This document shows, piece by piece, positions 51,678 to 60,903 of a stretch of DNA of 64,000 nucleotides (within the stretch, counting starts at the first letter, position 1; each line of letters opens with the position of its first letter). A program made the position numbers and the translations under genes. The notes under the pieces are model-generated. The model was not told the origin of the DNA. It saw nothing but the letters and a program-made list of their open reading frames with translations, and did not search any database. Origin of the DNA: Micromonospora gifhornensis (lineage in GTDB: Bacteria; Actinomycetota; Actinomycetes; Mycobacteriales; Micromonosporaceae); the NCBI RefSeq assembly GCF_016863515.1, contig NZ_BOPA01000035.1, positions 1 through 64,000 on the forward strand. The letters are read 5' to 3'.

Positions 51678-52994
51678 ATGAGCATCGACCTGCCGACCGG
51701 CGACACCGTGCCACTGTTCGGATTACTGGTACGCCAACATCGCATGCGTATCGGGCTGACCCAGCGCGAACTGGCGGACCTGTCCACCGTCAGCGTCCGG
51801 GCGATCCGCGACCTCGAACAGGGCCGGGCCCGCCGACCGCGCCAGGACACCGTCCGGCTGATCGCCGACGGCCTGCGGCTCGGGGCACGGGCCCGCGCCG
51901 ACCTGGAGTCGGCCGCCGGGGAGGGTCGGACCAGCTGGGCGGTGAAGGCCGGCTACGAGGCCGACCCGCCGGCGCCCCCCTTCGCCATCGACGTGCAGCT
52001 CGGGCGGGAACCGGAGACCGCCGTCATCGTCGACGAACTCGCCACCGGCGCCGAACGGCTGGTGACCGTCGTCGGGATAGACGGGGTCGGCCGGACCCGG
52101 CTGGCCATCGAGGTGGCGACCCGGATGCACGCGGCAGACCGTACCCCGGTGCTCTGGTGTCCGGTGACCGGCCCGACCAGCGGTGACCGGCTCTCCACCC
52201 TGGTACGCGCCGCCGCCGACCAACTGCTCGGCGACAGTACGCACCCCGCGGACGGCACGGACGCCATCGCCGCCCTCGTCGAGATCGTCGCCGACCGGCC
52301 GCCGCTGCTGGTGCTCGACGGGGTACGGGAGGTCGCCCACCCCGGCCGCCTGGTGCAGCTGCTGCGCGACTGCCCCGGCCTGCGCATCCTGGTCACCGCC
52401 GCGTTCCCGCTGGGGGTGCCCGGTGAGCGACACTTCCTGCTCAACCCGCTGGCCGTCGCCGACGAAGGCGAACCCTTCGACGCGCACGCGCCCGCCGTCC
52501 GGATCTTCATGGAGCGGGCCCGCCGGTACCGTCCCGACGTCGACCCGGATGCCCGGGAGACCGCCCTGATCGCGGAGATCTGCCGCCGCCTCGACGGGAT
52601 ACCGCAGGCCATCCACGCCGCCGCCTCCTGGCTCGTCGTCTACGACATCGCGACCCTGCACCACTGCCTGCACGACGGTCCGTCCGGACTGCTGCACCAC
52701 CTCGCCGGCCCCGACGGCGGCACCAGCCTGCGCGACGCCCTGGAACGCCGGCTGACCACCCTGCCCACCGCCGAACGCGACCTGCTCGACGCGCTCTGCG
52801 GCCAGGGTGAGACCTTCGACCTGGCCGAGGTGATGGCGCTGACCGGCCGCAGCCTGCCCGACAGCGGCCGTGCGGTCCGCGCTCTGGTGCTGCGCGGTCT
52901 GGTCCGCCCCTGGTACACCGGCGGCCAGTCCCGGTTCCGGATCCTGCACCTGGTACGCGCGGCCCAGCTCTGCGCTCTCGACGTCCGGGTCTGA
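51678..52994 (+). CDS. XRE-type regulator with NB-ARC-like ATPase domain
   Basis: A 438-residue protein. The N-terminal HTH of the XRE/Cro family is at about 10-75 (LTQRELADLSTVSVRAIRDLEQG). It is followed by a STAND/NB-ARC-like region. The Walker A stretch reads GIDGVGRTRL near 133-142, with Arg where Lys binds the phosphate, although a Walker B-like PPLLVLDGV remains. The domain may therefore bind nucleotide poorly. A winged-helix-like region completes the protein; no TPR repeats follow, unlike larger relatives. ATG 51678 is 7 bp after AGGGAGTGGG; GTG 51666 overlaps that site. It follows the SARP gene on the same strand and is probably a second regulator of the cluster. Confidence 0.8.
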   Translation: MSIDLPTGDTVPLFGLLVRQHRMRIGLTQRELADLSTVSVRAIRDLEQGRARRPRQDTVRLIADGLRLGARARADLESAAGEGRTSWAVKAGYEADPPAPPFAIDVQLGREPETAVIVDELATGAERLVTVVGIDGVGRTRLAIEVATRMHAADRTPVLWCPVTGPTSGDRLSTLVRAAADQLLGDSTHPADGTDAIAALVEIVADRPPLLVLDGVREVAHPGRLVQLLRDCPGLRILVTAAFPLGVPGERHFLLNPLAVADEGEPFDAHAPAVRIFMERARRYRPDVDPDARETALIAEICRRLDGIPQAIHAAASWLVVYDIATLHHCLHDGPSGLLHHLAGPDGGTSLRDALERRLTTLPTAERDLLDALCGQGETFDLAEVMALTGRSLPDSGRAVRALVLRGLVRPWYTGGQSRFRILHLVRAAQLCALDVRV

Positions 52995-53180
52995 CGGTGC
53001 GGTGCGGCCGCGGCGGCACGCCACCCGGCGTGCCCCCGGCTCGTCCGCGGTCTGTCCTCGTCGCATTCACCGCATCCGATAGGATCCGCTGGTCTGCTCA
53101 GCTCTCACCTCGACGTGTGTGCGGCCGGAGTCCGGCCCGCCCACCGACAGCTGCGCGGCCGGCACGTCGGAGGGCTTCGC

Positions 53181-53810
53181 ATGAGACAGCGGCACACCGA
53201 AGCGGATTCGCCTCGACCGGTGGCCGCTGCGCAGCAGGACATCGCGCACCAACTGCAACTCGCCGCCGCCGGCGACCAGGTCGCCTGGAATGACCTCGTG
53301 GACCGGTTCAGCCCGCTGCTCTGGTCCATCTGTCGGCACTTCGGTCTGAGTTCGGCCGACGCGGCGGACGCGTTCCAGCTCACCTGGCTGCGACTGCTGG
53401 AGAATCTCGACACGATCCAGGATCCGGCTCGCCTGCCCGGTTGGCTCGGCACCACCTGTCGCCGGGAGTGCCTGGGTCTGCTGCGGCCCACCAAGCGGGT
53501 CCGGCCCACGGATGACGACCGGCTGCTCGATCGCTTGCGCGGACCGTCCTCGTCGGCCGACCAGCCGGTGCTGATCGCGGACCGCAACGCACGGCTGTGG
53601 CGTGAGTTCGACCGACTCGACGCCCGCTGTCAGCGGATCCTGCGGCTCCTGCTTATCGAACCGGACGGTGACCGGGTCTCCTACGAGCTGGTCGCCTCGG
53701 CGCTGGACATGCCGGTGGGTAGTCTCGGCCCGATCCGGGGGCGGTGCCTGACACGACTACGCCGCCTGCTCGACGCGGAGGGTATCAGCGACGCGCTTCG
53801 CGACTCCTAG
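53181..53810 (+). CDS. ECF-type RNA polymerase sigma factor
   Basis: A 209-residue sigma factor with regions 2 and 4 only. Region 2 is visible as WNDLVDRFSPLLWSICRHFGLSSADAADAFQLTWLRL-type sequence at about 35-75, and region 4 as CQRILRLLL with an HTH around LVASALDMPVGSLGPIRGR. ATG 53181 has GGAGGG upstream. No membrane anti-sigma factor is adjacent; instead it is followed by a small beta-rich protein, a subtilase and a CHAT protein. This combination suggests that stress sensing or proteolysis controls it, or that it transcribes these genes. It is probably outside the NRPS cluster. Confidence 0.9.
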   Translation: MRQRHTEADSPRPVAAAQQDIAHQLQLAAAGDQVAWNDLVDRFSPLLWSICRHFGLSSADAADAFQLTWLRLLENLDTIQDPARLPGWLGTTCRRECLGLLRPTKRVRPTDDDRLLDRLRGPSSSADQPVLIADRNARLWREFDRLDARCQRILRLLLIEPDGDRVSYELVASALDMPVGSLGPIRGRCLTRLRRLLDAEGISDALRDS

Positions 53811-53845
53811 GAGGAAACGGCAACCCGAGGACTGAGGGAGGAATC

Positions 53846-54364
53846 GTGGACGACGAGCACACGGGGCCGCAGACGCCGGCGCCGGGGGCGGACGATCCGC
53901 TGCTGGCCCCCCTCGGCGAGCTGATCCGGGCGGCCGACGCACCGCCGACCGTGGCTGTGGAACTGGCCAAGCAGAGCTTCGGTCTGCGCCAGGTCGACAC
54001 CGAGTTGGCGGCGCTCGTGGCCGACTCGGCGATGGACCCGGTCGGGACCGCGGTACGCGCCGGCGAGCAAAGCACCCTCCCTCGGCTGCTCACCTTCGAG
54101 GTCGAGGGCCCGGACGACACCCCGCAGGCGGTGGAGGTGGAGGTCAGCGGTTCCGGCCGGTACCGGCGGCTGCTCGGCCAGCTGCATCCGCCGGGGGCGG
54201 CCCGGATCGAGGTACGGCAGCCCGGGGGTGACGCCGTTGATCCGGTGGACGCCGACGAGCAGGGCCGGTTCGTCGTGGCGGCGGTCGGGGTCGGGCTGAT
54301 CCGGCTGACCTGGCATCGCCCGGGACGCCACGCGATCGCCACGGCCTGGTTCAGACTGGACTGA
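53846..54364 (+). CDS. Unknown 172-residue protein coupled to the sigma factor
   Basis: I do not recognise a named family. GTG 53846 is chosen because GGGAGGA lies upstream. The first 35 residues are acidic and Pro-rich; then comes a helical stretch (LAKQSFGLRQVDTELAALVADSAM), then a beta-rich half with LTFEVEG, VEVEVSGSGRYRRLLGQLHPP and VGLIRLTWHRPGRHAIATAWF, like a small regulatory beta-sandwich. It has no signal peptide or membrane segment. It lies 35 bp after the sigma factor and ends against the convergent subtilase gene. It may be a partner or inhibitor of the sigma factor or protease; that is inference. Confidence 0.75.
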   Translation: MDDEHTGPQTPAPGADDPLLAPLGELIRAADAPPTVAVELAKQSFGLRQVDTELAALVADSAMDPVGTAVRAGEQSTLPRLLTFEVEGPDDTPQAVEVEVSGSGRYRRLLGQLHPPGAARIEVRQPGGDAVDPVDADEQGRFVVAAVGVGLIRLTWHRPGRHAIATAWFRLD

Positions 54365-54398
54365 CGGTGCCGGCCGGCGTCACGCCGACCGGCACCGT
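54364..54398. terminator. Hairpin between convergent genes
   Basis: A 15-bp stem with one mismatch (54364-54378 with 54384-54398) and a 5-nt loop sits exactly between the two stop codons and can serve both directions. Confidence 0.75.
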
Positions 54399-54403
54399 GG
54401 TCC

Positions 54404-55822
54404 TCAGACCGGGGTGCCCGGCAGCACCCGCAGCACCCGCCCGTAGTCGCGGAGGATGCGCCGCCCCGCCAGCAACGCGTTCAACGCATCGCGGGGAGTC
54501 AGCTTCGGGTCGTCCAGGCAGGCCCGGGCGACCAGGCCGCTGATCTGTGGGGCGGAGAACGAGGTGCCGCTCCAGACCGCCCAGGAGTTCGCCGGGAACG
54601 TGTAGTCGGCTACCGACGGGTCCGGCACCGGCGGCAGTGTGCCGGTCACGAACGTGGCGACCACGCCGAGACCGACGCAGGAGCAGTCGACCCAGTCGCC
54701 GTGGCTGGAGAACGGGGCCGGCAGCAGGTCCGCGGTCAGCGCACCGACGGCGACCACACCGTCGAAGGCGGCCGGATACATCGGATCCTTGCTGCCGTTG
54801 TTTCCGGCGCTCGCCACGATCAGGACCTCCGGGAACCGGTCCACGATCGTCCGCACCGCGCTCTGCAGGGCCAGTGGTGGCACACCGTCGACGGCGGGCG
54901 TACCGATCGAGGCGTTGATGATCAGCCGTACGCCGTCGGTGGCGGCCTCGTGCGCGGCGCGCAGCATCGCCTCGGCGGCCTCCTGGTCGGTGCCCAGCCC
55001 GTCGCTGCGGGTGAACCGATATGCCCGTACCTCGCAGCGGGGCGCCACCCGCTGCACGATGCCGGCGGCGAAGCTTCCGTGCCCGGCCGACCAGTCGAGC
55101 CGGCCGTCCCCCGCGCGGCCGTTGACGACCGGCAGCACGTCGAGGAGTTCGGTGTTGTCCGGCCGCCGGACGATGGTGTCCAGCCAACTGTCGGTCCGGT
55201 CCTCCGGGGTGATGCCGGTGTCGATGACCGCCACCCGTACCGCCGGGACGCCCGGTCTGCGCGCGGCTGCGGCCTGTGGAAAGTCGCCGAGGGCGGCGGT
55301 GGCGAACGGATAGTCGTCGCCCTTGATGATGTGTCCGAGCGGTACGACCAGGTGCGGCGCGGCGGTGATGCCCAGCTTCGCCAACTGGCGGACGTCACCG
55401 GCCAGGTCCTGCGGGCCTTTGCGCCCTTCGAACACTGCGGTGCGCCGCTGCTGCGACGATTCGGCCTGTTTCCACGGCCGGTAGCCCAACCGGCGCAACA
55501 CCTGCAGCGGGTCGACTTCCGGTCGGGTCGCCTCGAAGTCGACCACCAGCTGCCCCCGCGCGACGAGGACGTAGGTCCGCTGGCCGGCCAGGTCGGTCAC
55601 CGGGTACCTGTCGAAGGGCAGGGCGAACTGCCCCGGTGCCCGGTCCTGCCGCTCCTGCATCTGGTCGATGATCTCGTTGGTGCGCCCGCGTCTGGCGTCG
55701 ACGATCATCACTTGCACCTGCCGGCGTGCGTGGGCGGCGTCGATCTTCAACTGCTTGCTGGAGCGGTGCTCCGGGAACTCGTCCGGCGACGGCGCCGACG
55801 GGGGCCTGGGCTTCATGTTCAC
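54404..55822 (-). CDS. Subtilisin-like (S8) serine protease, apparently cytoplasmic
   Basis: A 472-residue S8 peptidase. The triad is D201 (VAVIDTGI), H248 (SAGHGSFAAGI) and S421 (SGTSFSAP); the oxyanion Asn is in VASAGNNGS. About 185 residues precede the protease domain and contain no signal peptide. GTG 55822 is chosen for its AGGAG site; ATG 55816 is possible. It is divergent from the TPR-CHAT gene and convergent with the small protein after the sigma factor. Two different proteases in one small locus with a sigma factor suggest a proteolytic signalling cascade; the target is unknown. Confidence 0.92.
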   Translation of the reverse strand: MNMKPRPPSAPSPDEFPEHRSSKQLKIDAAHARRQVQVMIVDARRGRTNEIIDQMQERQDRAPGQFALPFDRYPVTDLAGQRTYVLVARGQLVVDFEATRPEVDPLQVLRRLGYRPWKQAESSQQRRTAVFEGRKGPQDLAGDVRQLAKLGITAAPHLVVPLGHIIKGDDYPFATAALGDFPQAAAARRPGVPAVRVAVIDTGITPEDRTDSWLDTIVRRPDNTELLDVLPVVNGRAGDGRLDWSAGHGSFAAGIVQRVAPRCEVRAYRFTRSDGLGTDQEAAEAMLRAAHEAATDGVRLIINASIGTPAVDGVPPLALQSAVRTIVDRFPEVLIVASAGNNGSKDPMYPAAFDGVVAVGALTADLLPAPFSSHGDWVDCSCVGLGVVATFVTGTLPPVPDPSVADYTFPANSWAVWSGTSFSAPQISGLVARACLDDPKLTPRDALNALLAGRRILRDYGRVLRVLPGTPV

Positions 55823-55969
55823 AGTGACGCTCCTATCGAAGATCTTGGTGATTGGCGCTGCGGTGACGGCAGTCAGATTCGGTCACGGCTCGTCGGTACA
55901 CCAGCAATAACCCGACGCAAGGTACGGATACACTGCGGACATTGACGTACGGCGACGAGCGGCCCCACG

Positions 55970-58669
55970 ATGACCGCTGATCTTTGCGCAGCTCTCGTGG
56001 CAGAGGCGGATGCCGCGTACTCCAGAGTCGTCCTCGACCCCGCGAGATACACCGCGACGGCGAGAGAAATCGTCGACCTCGCCCGCCGGGCGGGAAACGA
56101 CGAGGCACTGATCGTGGGTCTGCGGGCGCTGGCCTGGACCCGCCACGCGGTACTGGACAACGAGACGGCCAAGCACCTGCTGGATTCCGCGGCCCGGCTG
56201 GCCACCCGCCGTGGCCTGCACCGTCGACTCGGGGAGGTGCTCCTCACCCGCTCGGTGGCGCTTCAGGAACTCGGCAGGTATCCCGCGGCGACGCGGGATC
56301 TGCGGCGGGCGGCGGGCCTGGTGTCCCCGCAGCAACGTCCCGAACTGCTCATGCAGCTCGCCATCCTGGACCACAACGCCGGTCGGGTGCGCGCCGCCGC
56401 GCGTCAGTACCGGGTGGTGCTCGCCGAGCCCGCCTGTCCGCCGGTGATCTGGGTGAAGGCGGCCAACAACCTGTCGTACGCGCAGACCCAGCTCGGTCGT
56501 CCGCAGGCGGCGCTGGCCTACCTGGACCGGGCCGCCTCGCTGGCGAGCGACCTGGGACCGATGTTGTCGGCGGTCATCGAGAACAGTCGGGCCTGGTCCA
56601 GCTTCCATGCCGGCAGGTTCACCGAGAGTCTGCGCCGGTTCGCCGAGGCCGGCCGGCTGTACACCGCAGCCGGGCTGCCGCTCGGCGAACACTATCTGGA
56701 TTACACCGACGCGCTGGCCGAGCTGCGCCTGCTGGACGAGGCCGCCGCGGTCGCCCGGCTGGCCGCCACCGACCTCGAACGGCACGGTGCCCGGCTGATG
56801 GCCGCGGAGGCGCGGCTGCGTTGTGCCCGGCTGGCGCTGGCGTTGGGCGACGTCGACACGGCCCGCGCCGACGCGACGAGCGCCGTGCGTGACTTCCGGC
56901 GGCAGCGCCGCACCGCCTGGGCGGCGTGGGCCGTCGTCACCGCCGTGGAGGCGGACGCCGTCGCGGACGGCTTCACCACCATGGCGGTACGCCGACTCGG
57001 TCACGCGGCGGCCACGCTGCATCGTCTCGGTCTGCGGGCCAACGCGGTGGAGGCGCATCTGGTGGCCGGGCGGGCGGCGTTGGCCACGGATGACCAGCGG
57101 CGAGCGAGACGTCACCTGGCAGCGGCCGGTGCCCTGGCGGACGGTCAGACGCTGCTGGTGCGGCTACGCGGACGGTTGGCGCTGGCCCTGCTGGCCGACA
57201 CCACGACGCACACCGCCCAGGGCACGGCTGCTCGCCCCCGCACGGCATCGGCGTACGGCCAGGGGGCAGCGACCCGCTCGGCAGCGCCCGACGCGGGTGC
57301 CGTGGTGCGGCACTGCGCGGCCGGACTGGCCGACCTCGCCCGCCACCGGGCGGCGCTGCCGTCGGTGGAACTGCGGGTGCTGGCCGCCGGGCACGGCGTG
57401 GAACTCGGCGACCTCGGTCTGCGCCACCTGCTGCGCACCGCGCCCCCGAGTCGGGTGCTGCACTGGCTGGAACGCACCCGGGCCGCTGCCCTGCTGACCG
57501 TGGAACCCGCTGCCCACGACGACCTCGACGACCTCGTGATCGCGCTGCGTACGGTCGAGCAGGAACTGCGGGCGGCGCGGCGCGAACGTGGCCCACTACC
57601 GCGCACCCTGCTGGCTCGCCAGGCCACGCTGGAGGCGCAGATCAGGCGGCGGTCCTGGGGCCGCGACGGGACGACGACGCGGTCGGCCGAGATCGTGACC
57701 GCGGGTCAGCTCCGTGACCTGCTCGACGGCGGCTGGCTCGCTGAGTACGCGACGGTGGACGACACAATCGTCGCGGTCCTCGTCGGGCCGCACCGGACCC
57801 GTCGGATCCAGCTCGGCGCGCTGTCCGCGGTGGAACGGGAGACTGTCGCGTTGCACTTCGCGCTGCGGCGGCTGCTGCGCGGCGGCCGCTACACCGAACA
57901 GGCCCTCTCGGCCGCCCGGACCTCGCTGGAGACCCTCGCCGAGCTGCTCGTCGCCCCGCTCGGGGTGCCGCCGGGGGCACCGCTGGTCGTGGTGCCACCG
58001 GCGAAGCTGCTGCGGGTGCCCTGGTCCCCGCTGCACCCCGGACCGGTGTGCGGCGCACCGTCGGCCACCATGTGGGCGCGGAGCCGGCGGGCAGCCGAGT
58101 CCCGGCGGGCAGGACAGCAGGTCGCGCTGGTGGCCGGGCCCAACCTGGACGGCGCCGTGGCCGAGGTGCAGGCCCTCGAAGCCTGCCACCCCCGGGCGGC
58201 GACACTGCTGCCACCGCAGAGCACAGTCGAGGCCGTCGTCGCCGCGCTCCGACAGGCCGACCTGGCGCACCTGGCCTGCCACGGCCACCTGCGTTCGGAC
58301 AGCCCCCTGTTCTCGGCGCTCGAACTCAGCGACGGTCCGCTCACCGTGTACGAGTTGCACAGCCGTGCCGTCGCCCCGCACCGGGTGGTGCTGGCCGCCT
58401 GTGACTCCGGAGTCGAGCGCGACCACGAGGGTGACGAGGTGCTGGGTTTCGTCAGCGCGCTGATGGCCGGCGGTACGGCCGGGGTGATCGCGTCCGGCGT
58501 ACCGCTGCCGGACGGCGCGTCGCTGGCGTTGATGCCGCGGCTGCACGACCGGGTCACCCGCGGTGAGTCGCTGGCGGGCGCGTTGTGGGCCGCGCGGGCC
58601 GCCGAGCCGCCCGCCTCCCCCGCCGATTTCGTCACCTGGTGCGGTCTGACCGCCTACGGCGCGGCCTGA
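55970..58669 (+). CDS. TPR-CHAT domain protein (caspase-like protease)
   Basis: An 899-residue protein. The first 500 or so residues are helical TPR-like repeats rich in Ala, Leu and Arg. The C-terminal CHAT domain, a caspase-related cysteine peptidase fold, shows the catalytic His (H771 in LACHGHL) and Cys (C811 in AACDSG), so it may be active. CHAT proteins with TPR arrays are known to be switched on by partner binding in several bacterial signalling and defence systems. Translation from ATG 55970 has only a weak ribosome site. It is divergent from the subtilase gene (147 bp), sharing a regulatory region. Confidence 0.92.
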   Translation: MTADLCAALVAEADAAYSRVVLDPARYTATAREIVDLARRAGNDEALIVGLRALAWTRHAVLDNETAKHLLDSAARLATRRGLHRRLGEVLLTRSVALQELGRYPAATRDLRRAAGLVSPQQRPELLMQLAILDHNAGRVRAAARQYRVVLAEPACPPVIWVKAANNLSYAQTQLGRPQAALAYLDRAASLASDLGPMLSAVIENSRAWSSFHAGRFTESLRRFAEAGRLYTAAGLPLGEHYLDYTDALAELRLLDEAAAVARLAATDLERHGARLMAAEARLRCARLALALGDVDTARADATSAVRDFRRQRRTAWAAWAVVTAVEADAVADGFTTMAVRRLGHAAATLHRLGLRANAVEAHLVAGRAALATDDQRRARRHLAAAGALADGQTLLVRLRGRLALALLADTTTHTAQGTAARPRTASAYGQGAATRSAAPDAGAVVRHCAAGLADLARHRAALPSVELRVLAAGHGVELGDLGLRHLLRTAPPSRVLHWLERTRAAALLTVEPAAHDDLDDLVIALRTVEQELRAARRERGPLPRTLLARQATLEAQIRRRSWGRDGTTTRSAEIVTAGQLRDLLDGGWLAEYATVDDTIVAVLVGPHRTRRIQLGALSAVERETVALHFALRRLLRGGRYTEQALSAARTSLETLAELLVAPLGVPPGAPLVVVPPAKLLRVPWSPLHPGPVCGAPSATMWARSRRAAESRRAGQQVALVAGPNLDGAVAEVQALEACHPRAATLLPPQSTVEAVVAALRQADLAHLACHGHLRSDSPLFSALELSDGPLTVYELHSRAVAPHRVVLAACDSGVERDHEGDEVLGFVSALMAGGTAGVIASGVPLPDGASLALMPRLHDRVTRGESLAGALWAARAAEPPASPADFVTWCGLTAYGAA

Positions 58670-58676
58670 ACGACCG

Positions 58677-58710
58677 CGCCGGGGGCCGGGCATCGCCCAG
58701 GCCCCCGGCG
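58677..58710. terminator. Terminator between convergent CHAT and secreted-protein genes
   Basis: An inverted repeat of 11 plus 4 bp with a single-base bulge and a 3-nt loop (arms 58677-58691 and 58695-58710) separates two convergent stop codons. Confidence 0.75.
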
Positions 58711-58720
58711 GGTCAGCGAC

Positions 58721-60373
58721 TCAGGAGGTGCCGGAGATGTACCACCAGCCGGTCAACGACGAGGCGGGCACGTCCGGGCCGACACTGCCCTTGCCCCAGA
58801 AGTAGTCGTCGAAGTTGACCAGACCGCCCGGCCCGACCGGACCCATCGTCGCCCACACCACCGACGCAGGCTGGTCGTCGATGGAGGCCTGCGCCCACGC
58901 CTTGCGCACCGGCATCGGGTTGTTCCACCAGAGGAACGGCGATCGCAGCATGTAGTTGGCGAACGTTCCGCCGTGGCTGGCACTGTGGTACGACACGGTG
59001 TGGAAGCTGTTGATCTGGTGCAGGCCGTCGAAGGCGCCACCCCAGCGCTGCCACCACCGCTGCCCGCCGGAATCGTTGGCGAGCACCAGGCAGGTGAACA
59101 GGCTCATCCACTCGACGTCGCCGTTGCCCCAGCGGGCCTCGGTGTTCGCCAGGAACGTGTCGTCCCTGCTGCTGCACCCGGAGAAGCTGAACCCGGTGGG
59201 CGCTCCGTGACCCTGCCAGTAGGTCATGTCGACGTGGTCGGTCCAGTTGCTGTCGGTGCCGCCGAACTTCGGGTCCTTGAAGTCCCGCTCCCAGGCGCTG
59301 CCGTTCAGCCAGCTGAACTCGACAGGAATGCCGCGGGAGGTGAACTGGCCGTTGAACGAGGCGAGGTTGGTGCCGGTCCACGGCAGACCGGAGCACGGGC
59401 CGGTGCCCTCGCTGCCCACGTCGACGACACCCAAGGACTGCACGCCCGGTGCCGCGAACGCCGTCGCCGTCGTCGGCCGCCGCGGCGGCACCGGTACCGG
59501 ATCGATCTCGGGCAACTCGGCGTCCACTGCCGCCGGAACGAAGATGATCTGCGCCGCCGAACCGTCGGCGTTCACCCCCGCGCAGCGGAAGCTCGGCTCG
59601 ATGCGGTCCACCTTCGCGTCCAGGGCAGGTGCCGGGTAGGCGTAGTCGGCCTGCCGGATCCGTACCGCACCCTGCATGGCCTTGGCGCACCGCTCCCGAC
59701 CGGCCTCGGGGTCGAGGACCCGCACCGGCTCACCCTTCTCCAGCACACGCGTGCTGTACGACAACTGGGTGACCTCGCCGTCGGAGCCGAAACCGACCCG
59801 GATCTTCGCGCCCGGCCCCTCGTACGGCAGCCCGTCCAGGCTGAACGAGAACGACACGGTGGTGTCCAGCGCCGCCGAAACCGTCGGCTTACCCTTGGCG
59901 TCGACCATCTCCAGGCTGGTGTGACCGACGGTGGGCCGGGCCTGATCCGGGTAGAGGCCGACACGGGCCAGCGCCTCGCGGGTCAGGCCCAGCGCCTTCT
60001 CGGCGTCGATCGGGCGCAGCCGAGCCAACGCTGCCTCGTCCAGCACACTGCCGACCGTCGGGTTGCCGTCCTCGTCCTTACCTGTGTCGCCGACCGAGAT
60101 CGACGGGATGTCGAGGAAACCCTTCTCGTCCGCGAACCGCACGCTGCCATCCTCGGAGCGGGACACGCGCTTGATGCCGAACGCCTCACCCAACTCGGCG
60201 GCCTGGGCTTCACTGATGCCCGTGGCGCGGACCTGGTAGGTCAGCAGTTCGGTGGTCGCGGCGGCGGAGACCGGCGCGCCGGACGCGGCCAGGGTTGCGG
60301 CTCCGGTCGTGCCGGCGACGGCCAGACCGAAGCCGAGCCGCCACCACCTGCCGCGAGAACGTAGATATGACAT
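58721..60373 (-). CDS. Large secreted protein of unknown function
   Basis: A 550-residue exported protein. The N-terminus has Arg residues, a hydrophobic stretch (LGFGLAVAGTTGAATLAA) and a likely cleavage after PVSA near residue 37. Residues 40-300 look like a pro-domain or adhesion region; the C-terminal 220 residues are rich in Trp, Gly and His with a few Cys (DMTYWQGHGAPTGFSFSGC, HTVSYHSASHGG). This half may belong to an uncharacterised DUF family found in actinobacterial secreted proteins (possibly DUF6345, unverified). ATG 60373 follows GGGAGG. No catalytic motif can be assigned and no link to the NRPS cluster is evident. Confidence 0.8.
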   Translation of the reverse strand: MSYLRSRGRWWRLGFGLAVAGTTGAATLAASGAPVSAAATTELLTYQVRATGISEAQAAELGEAFGIKRVSRSEDGSVRFADEKGFLDIPSISVGDTGKDEDGNPTVGSVLDEAALARLRPIDAEKALGLTREALARVGLYPDQARPTVGHTSLEMVDAKGKPTVSAALDTTVSFSFSLDGLPYEGPGAKIRVGFGSDGEVTQLSYSTRVLEKGEPVRVLDPEAGRERCAKAMQGAVRIRQADYAYPAPALDAKVDRIEPSFRCAGVNADGSAAQIIFVPAAVDAELPEIDPVPVPPRRPTTATAFAAPGVQSLGVVDVGSEGTGPCSGLPWTGTNLASFNGQFTSRGIPVEFSWLNGSAWERDFKDPKFGGTDSNWTDHVDMTYWQGHGAPTGFSFSGCSSRDDTFLANTEARWGNGDVEWMSLFTCLVLANDSGGQRWWQRWGGAFDGLHQINSFHTVSYHSASHGGTFANYMLRSPFLWWNNPMPVRKAWAQASIDDQPASVVWATMGPVGPGGLVNFDDYFWGKGSVGPDVPASSLTGWWYISGTS

Positions 60374-60519
60374 GGAAACCTCCCGTACGACGAGGGCGCG
60401 CGAACCGCGCCACAACGAAGACGACGGAGGTCGCCACCCGATACAGGGTTGGCATGTCAGCTACCTGACTGCTGATCCTTCAGTACGACGATCGGCGAGC
60501 GGCACCGTGGTCCGCGCGC

Positions 60520-60903
60520 CTACTCCCACGCCTGGGATCGAGACTCGAAGGTCTCCGGATCGCTGTGGCACGGGATGACGCACACGAGGTGACCGCCCGG
60601 AGCCCGCAATGTCACGCACTCCAACCAGCGGCCGACCTCGACGGCACCGAGGGAGATCAGTCGACGCGTCTCGGCCTCGACGTCGTCGGTCTCGATGTCG
60701 AGGTGGTACCGAGCCTGGTCGTCCACGGCCTGCACCGCCAGGATCAGTCCCGGCAACGCCCTGTGCAGAGCGGTGAACTGCTCCTCCTCGGGAACTGGAT
60801 GTGCCGGCACGCCAAGGGCTTTCGACCAGAAGGCGGCAGCTGCTGGTGCCGCATCGCGGGGTGCGTCGATCAGGATCGTCGAGAGTCTGCTGCGATGTGC
60901 CAC
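60520..60903 (-). CDS. VOC (glyoxalase / dioxygenase-like) family protein
   Basis: A 127-residue vicinal-oxygen-chelate protein. The start RLSTILIDAPRDAAPAAAAFWSKALG fits the first beta-alpha-beta unit, RYHLDIETDDVEAETRRLISLGA the second, and LRAPGGHLVCVIPC the final strands. Metal-ligand candidates are the His in YHLDIE and possibly H51. Members may be lyases, thiol transferases, antibiotic-binding proteins or inactive. It stands alone between two intergenic gaps, so context gives no function. Confidence 0.85.
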   Translation of the reverse strand: MAHRSRLSTILIDAPRDAAPAAAAFWSKALGVPAHPVPEEEQFTALHRALPGLILAVQAVDDQARYHLDIETDDVEAETRRLISLGAVEVGRWLECVTLRAPGGHLVCVIPCHSDPETFESRSQAWE

